Of a DNA stretch of 64,000 nucleotides, positions 59,133 through 64,000 are shown one piece after another. The stretch comes from Mesaphorura yosii (taxonomy: Eukaryota > Arthropoda > Collembola > Poduromorpha > Tullbergiidae): positions 1-64,000 of the forward strand of contig WIXG01000302.1 in the NCBI GenBank assembly GCA_009869945.1, given 5' to 3'. The translations under genes and the position numbers were made by a program. The notes beneath the pieces are model-generated. The model saw nothing but the letters and a program-made list of their open reading frames with translations, did not search any database and was not told where the DNA came from. The first letter of the stretch is position 1. The number at the start of each line of letters is the position of its first letter.

Positions 59133-59706
59133 TGACTTTTTGCACTTTTTAAATGCATCGTTTTTGCACAATTAGCCAGGCTAGCTGCAAATTAACTAAT
59201 TGCAGCAGTTATGACACAAATTGTGTGTTCAAAATCATGTTCGTAATGAGATGCAAACTGAACGGACTTGTTTAATGGAAATCACGGGGCAAAATGTGCG
59301 CTGAACTCATGCACGCGTGTAATTAAAGCGATTTCAAGCCTATGCAAACTGCATGTTCCAGGTATGGACAGGTGATTAGCAACTATGGGAGGCTGGAAAA
59401 TTAGCACGTCCGTACTCATGCTCAAGTAAGGAGCTATTTTTAATGTCGTTTCTAATTGTTCACTCTACAGTGAGGGTTTAGGTAGGTAATTATGCGTGCG
59501 CTCCAAGGTCGTCGACTGAAGTCATCATTTTGGAGGACGGGAATTAATGTTAATGGCTGTTCTAAGAAGGTGAAGTCGAATGCGAAGAGCAAAGTGCCTG
59601 TGCAGCTTGACGGACTTCAACCCGAACACCCATTTCATTCTCGCACCTCAGAAAGTGAAGTTCGGTAACCAAAACTGCACTGACTTGACTGCCTTGCTGC
59701 CCAAAA
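59133..59706. other. Intergenic / glutamine synthetase promoter
   Basis: No coding exon. A YTAWWWWTAR-like CTATTTTTAA occurs near 59432-59441, possibly chance. Confidence 0.4.
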
Positions 59707-60957
59707 ATGTCGAGCATCATTGGACAATCGCTGCTGACTAACAAGCCGGTCTTCGATCGTTACTTGCGTATTCCGCTCGACGAGCAAATTACACAAGCGA
59801 CCTACGTTTGGATTGATGGCACTGGCGAGACGCTGCGCTCCAAAACGAAGTCGGTGCACGGGCTCGTGAAAAACGTGAATGAGTTGCCGGAATGGAACTA
59901 CGACGGGAGTTCGACGGGGCAGGCTGACGGAACCAACTCGGACGTTTACTTGAAACCGGTGGCCATGTACAAAGACCCTTTCCTGCTCGGAAATCACAAG
60001 CTGGTGCTCTGCGAAACGTTCAAGCACAACATGCAGCCGACGGAGACAAACTACCGCAAGTCGTGCCTGGAGGTCATGAAGAAGGCTGCAGATTTTGTGC
60101 CTTGGTTTGGAATTGAGCAGGAATACACGTTACTGGACATGGACCACCGACCATTCGGATGGCCCAAAAATGGGTTTCCGGGACCGCAAGGCCCGTACTA
60201 TTGTGGTGTGGGTGCAGATAAAGTGTACGGGCGAGACATAGTCGAGTCGCACTACCGTGCGTGCTTGTATTCTGGCATTGAGATTTCGGGAACAAACGCC
60301 GAAGTGATGCCCGCTCAGTGGGAGTTCCAGGTCGGGCCCTGTGAGGGTATTCAAATGGGAGACGAGCTCTGGATGGCTCGCTACTTGATGCATCGAGTAG
60401 CTGAGGATTTCGGTGCTGTCGTGACTCTGGACCCGAAACCAATTCCTGGGGACTGGAACGGCGCTGGCTGCCACACAAACTTCTCCACCGACGCTATGCG
60501 CAGTCCAGGAGGCATAAAGTACATTGAGGAGGCAATCGAGAAATTTGCAAAGGTGCACGACAAGCACATCAGGGTCTACGATCCGACTGGCGGAGTGGAC
60601 AACTCGAGAAGGTTGACTGGGCAGCATGAGACAGCACACATCAGCAGTAAGGCTATTTTACTTTGTGGTCATGATGTCATGATTCTTGATTACCGCTGTC
60701 ATGATGCTCTACTTTGCTTCTAGAATTTACTGCTGGAATTGCAAGCCGTGGTGCGTCAATTCGGATTCCGAGAGCATGTGCCCAAGATGGCTTCGGGTAC
60801 CTGGAAGATCGAAGGTAAAACAGCCTGAGAATGTTTAGCCTTCCTCATCTTTTGTCAACCTCGGGTTTCTCTTTGGTTTTACAGACCAGCGTCCAACTGC
60901 GACCCGTACCGGGTAACTGAGATTATCGTCCGCACAGTGTGCCTGAATGAAGTTTGA
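59707..60957 (+). CDS. GLUL: Glutamine synthetase
   Basis: ATP-dependent ligation of ammonia to glutamate. Exons 59707-60646, 60724-60814 and 60885-60957 join to 367 residues (vertebrate enzyme 373). Signature [20 protein letters not shown], the Glu-rich metal site [37 protein letters not shown] (ATP-binding), GQHETAHIS and [20 protein letters not shown]. It ends [20 protein letters not shown]. No mitochondrial presequence, so cytosolic. The first exon contains nearly the whole enzyme. Poly(A) signal at 61085. Confidence 0.98.
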
Positions 60958-61407
60958 ACGATCCAGGCCCGGGTGGAACCAGGTCATGGGTCTTTATGGA
61001 GCTGAACTTAACACGATTAGAATTTCTTTGGCCAGTGACTGTAATAAAAGCAAAACGACTCACAATTTAGCTCTTCAGAAGCACAATAAAAGCAGAAGAC
61101 AAAGAGATTGCCACGTCCTGATTTGTTACTGATTGATCTGACCGTCCCAGCTTCTCAGTGATGCTAGCCATGGAATGACTGCAGTCGCTTGCTCCTCTTC
61201 ATGCGACAGAGACCGTACACAGCCTCGACGTACGATTTTATCGATTTTCAGCCAAGAAAGCCCACGTACTCCACACGCTTCATCTCAGCTGATAAAAAAA
61301 TGACTGTTCACTCATGCACTTTTTCCGATGCGCAATAGTTTACTTTCTGCGTCAGCGTCACTTTACACATTAGTTTACACCAGTGTCAACTCCCATTGAC
61401 AATCAGA
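60958..61407. other. GS 3' UTR and intergenic
   Basis: Contains the glutamine synthetase poly(A) signal (61085-61090) and the short spacer before the next gene. Confidence 0.5.
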
Positions 61408-62842
61408 ATGTCTGTTCACCTGAAAATAGTGCTGGACAAACCCGGTCACACGTATTACACAGGCGAAACTGTGTCTGGTGCTGTGCACATAATTAACGAA
61501 AGTGCAGCCGAGCTGAAACTGCTGCATGGTAAGTTGATGATATTTTGAAAATGGTAACTTCAACCTGACGAATCCGTAACTATCCGTTATTCAGGTCTGT
61601 ATGTCGTATTCTTTGGGGGCGCCATGACAGACCTGAAAGGTGCCCGAATTCGTAACGGTGTCCGCGTTGTTTCCAATCCCGGCCTTCTCCACCAGTCTAG
61701 GAACAAGTTTGCTGACCACCAAATGAGAGGAAAAGAATTCTACCTGAATCGGAAAGTGCACTTGACTGCCACTGCTGGAGTAGCACGGCCTGATGGAAGG
61801 ACCATACTACCAGGCGATAATGCCTTTCCCTTCCAACTTGGACTGCCCCTGAATCTGATATCCAGCTTCCGTGGTGCACATGGGATCGTGGAGTACGACA
61901 TTTCGACGTCAATTCGACTGCTGACTGGGTCACTAACCAAAATGCACTCTGCAAAACGTGAGTTTAAAGTGATTGCCGCCGCTGTGATCTATCCATCCGC
62001 CTGGGAAGCCGAAACAGTTGACTTCCATAAACAGTTAAGTCAGTGGCGGTGCCTAAACGTTAGTGTAACTTGTCCGGTCCGTGCGTCCTTACCCGGTGAG
62101 TGTTTACACGCAAACGTGCGCGTAAACAGCATCACTGGCCACATTGTCCGCAAGATTTGGGTTGAATTTGTGCAAGAAATCACGTATAAGTGTCCAATCG
62201 GTTCATTCACCGATTGCCACGTGCTAACCAACGCTGCATCGAATGATTGGGATGAAGTCGTGTCCGCGCCGCTGTCTGTCCGTCTTCCAAGCACCCTGCC
62301 ACCTTCCACGATCACCGACTGTGACATCGGAGCGCTCATCAGCATCAGTTATTTCCTGTCTGTTAAACTAAAGGTCGATTCTCAGCTTGAGCTGGTGAAA
62401 GTCGGTAAAATCCAGATTACAGTGGGAACGATCAGAGATCGGGGCTTTGAGAATCGTCGTCAAAGCCAGAGCCACGCTGCCGATGAATTCAGATTGGAGC
62501 AAGAGTCCAATGCCAACGTGTACCACCACCAAAGACGCCACTCGGAAACGGAGTTACCTGAAGCACCACCGTATGCCTTAATATATCATCGTACGGATCG
62601 CCGTGTCGAAGGGGAAGAGAATGAGAACTTGGATGAATTTCGAGATTGTGAATCACGTAAGCAAGCTTCTTTCAAATTCTTGTCAATTCGAACTCCGTTT
62701 CATATTTCGGACACGAATAATTAAATCATAAAGGACATAGATCGCTCTGTCGTGTACAGACTTTATATTTTGGTATTGCTTTGCAGCTCCGCCGACGTAC
62801 GCCGAAGCACTGCAAATGGAACTGGAGTTGGGGGCAGGCTGA
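61408..62842 (+). CDS. Alpha-arrestin (ARRDC-like), second copy
   Basis: Exons 61408-61528, 61595-62656 and 62787-62842 join to 412 residues. Arrestin N-fold: SVHLKIVLDKPGHTYYTGET and VSGAVHI, then LPGDNAFPFQLGLPLNLISS and FRGAHGIVEYDI. C-fold: ASLPGECLHANVRVNSITGH and LISISYFLSVKLKV. The C-terminus ends PPPTYAEALQMELELGAG, with one PPxY motif in the same last-exon position as the first alpha-arrestin (18965-20564). It differs clearly in sequence from that gene, so the two are old paralogues or separate subfamilies. Role: receptor ubiquitination and trafficking adaptor. Confidence 0.92.
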
Positions 62843-62885
62843 GACGGGTACGACCAGGCACCTCTAGTCTCAAACTCACTTAACT

Positions 62886-63375
62886 CTCAATAACCGTGTA
62901 CCGTCTTTTCCCCGAACCCCCTTTGCCGGAATGTATTTACCAGAATTTTTTCCCCAGAAAATACCCTTTGCCATAATGTCCCTTTACCATAATTCTTGAA
63001 TTAGGTGCAAATATACAAGTACACATAACATTTACACTCAAATGAGCCTCAAATTACAGACGTCGGTCCTCTCAAATTTGCACTCGGCATATGTCCGATA
63101 CAAGTGCAGAGGTACAAAAAATTAACTAGTAATGGATAACTGCTTGCACAGTCAAAATAATTAATGTTGGTATTTTGCTCTTAAATGTTAAGCATTACTA
63201 ACTCATTATAAGCATCTAATTTTTTATAACGTTCTTTGACTTGCAAATCAATAAAGTGAATGCCAATCAGTTTTGGCAAATGAACAGTATGGCATCCGGT
63301 CATTCTGAGAAAAAATTCTAGTAAAACGCATTCAGGGAAAGGGTTTTCGGGGAAAAGACGTAAGACCTCAATAAC
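62886..63375. mobile_element. Non-autonomous MULE-like inverted-repeat element with 9-bp target duplication
   Basis: The direct repeat CTCAATAAC at 62886-62894 and 63367-63375 brackets a 472-bp element. Its ends are long inverted repeats: the left arm about 62895-62960, the right arm about 63305-63366. The right arm reversed (starting CGTCTTTTCCCCGAA) matches the left arm at roughly 80% over about 60 bp. Subterminal repeats CCCTTTGCCATAATGT and CCCTTTACCATAATT lie inside the left arm. No coding capacity. A 9-bp duplication and long inverted repeats are the hallmark of Mutator-like elements. Confidence 0.7.
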
Positions 63376-64000
63376 AACCCAGAAATTAAGAACGACAAAT
63401 AAAATCACACAGAACTAAAGATGAAAAAGAACATTTATATTAAAAATGTGCGTAGAATTTTATTCAAACCATGCATAAAATGAATAAAATGGAATCGTGA
63501 ATTGAAATCAAACTAAAAACTAACGTATGAACTACGGAACGTAAATAATATCATACGTAATTGTAAAATGATAACTATTCACAGGATTTGTAAGCGTTTT
63601 TTACATGCTGTTCGTGACACAGCATCAGCATCCGAGTTAAATGCAGGAGTAAAACTGTACATTAATAAACTAAACTAAGAACGAATGACACAGCATATTA
63701 AACATGAATACGAGCTGGTTTAAGGAAACATGGAATCAGTCTAAACGGTTTTCACTCGAAATGCAAAATGAACATTAAAATGAACAACAAAATGCAGGAG
63801 ACTTCTAAGCAAAGAATTCTTGAGTTTGGCTTAACTTAATTTGTGGCTATTTCAATTATTTATGATTACGATTACGGCTGTGGCAGTTTCTGTTTCTGTT
63901 TCATTTCAGTACTTGTGGAATACAAAAACCCGTTTTAAATGTTGCGGCTGTGAACAAGAGTAAATTGATTTGACAAGACCAGTTGCCAATAAATGCATAA
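63376..64000. other. AT-rich intergenic end of window
   Basis: No coding exon, RNA gene or further repeat seen. Confidence 0.5.

Noticed and set aside
59432-59441. MEF2-like CTATTTTTAA upstream of glutamine synthetase
   Set aside because: A degenerate 10-mer of this kind occurs by chance in AT-rich DNA and the gene is not muscle specific.
1-64000. CRISPR arrays, bacterial operons, plasmid or phage features
   Set aside because: The window is intron-rich eukaryotic nuclear DNA with a Pol III tRNA; no regularly spaced repeats were seen.

Overview
This is a gene-dense piece of a eukaryotic nuclear genome, almost certainly an arthropod. Genes on both strands are split by very short introns, mostly 45-130 bp, with GT-AG borders that I could join in phase. 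Arthropod signs are a seven-transmembrane chemoreceptor of the insect gustatory/odorant type, a flight-muscle style myosin regulatory light chain with a Pro/Ala-rich head, a two-zinc-knuckle CPSF30, and a large secreted protein resembling the arthropod DUF4803 family. A springtail (Collembola) is my best guess from the chemoreceptor C-terminus and the compact genes, but that is inference.

Layout. 1.5-5.6 kb: very-long-chain fatty acid elongase (+), fatty-acid-binding protein (+), mucin-like protein with two 10-cysteine modules (-). 6.2-7.5 kb: orphan acidic protein (-). 8.6-12.4 kb: a possible 47-residue protein, camello/NAT8-like acetyltransferase (+), peroxisomal 2-hydroxyacyl-CoA lyase (+). 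12.9-18.7 kb: MULE/FLYWCH zinc-finger protein, small membrane protein, chemoreceptor with a broken frame, Gln-rich secreted peptide (all +). 18.9-24.0 kb: alpha-arrestin (-) and F-box/LRR-like protein (-). 25.2-30.8 kb: myosin light chain 2 and SMG8 (+). 32.1-37.8 kb: RBM33-like protein (-) and two orphan acidic/Gln-rich proteins (+). 38.3-41.6 kb: CPSF4 (-) and DRG2 (+), head to head. 41.7-42.6 kb: a degenerate class I terpene-synthase-like gene (-). 43.0-47.2 kb: DUF4803-like secreted protein (-). 48.8-54.9 kb: GPCPD1 (-) and a divergent Cys-loop channel subunit (+). 55.1-58.5 kb: SNAP29 (-), METTL4 (+), and a frameshifted SNAP29 pseudogene (-). 59-61 kb: tRNA-Ile(AAT) and glutamine synthetase (+). 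61.4-62.8 kb: a second alpha-arrestin (+). 62.9-63.4 kb: a MULE-like inverted-repeat element with a 9-bp target duplication.

There is no operon logic. Several neighbours are unrelated housekeeping genes in divergent pairs that may share promoters (CPSF4/DRG2, SNAP29/METTL4). Lipid metabolism recurs (elongase, FABP, 2-hydroxyacyl-CoA lyase, GPCPD1), but this may be chance. The most unusual contents are the terpene-synthase-like relic, the SNAP29 pseudogene next to its parent, the MULE-type element together with a MULE-derived zinc-finger gene, and two introns that appear to use GC donors.
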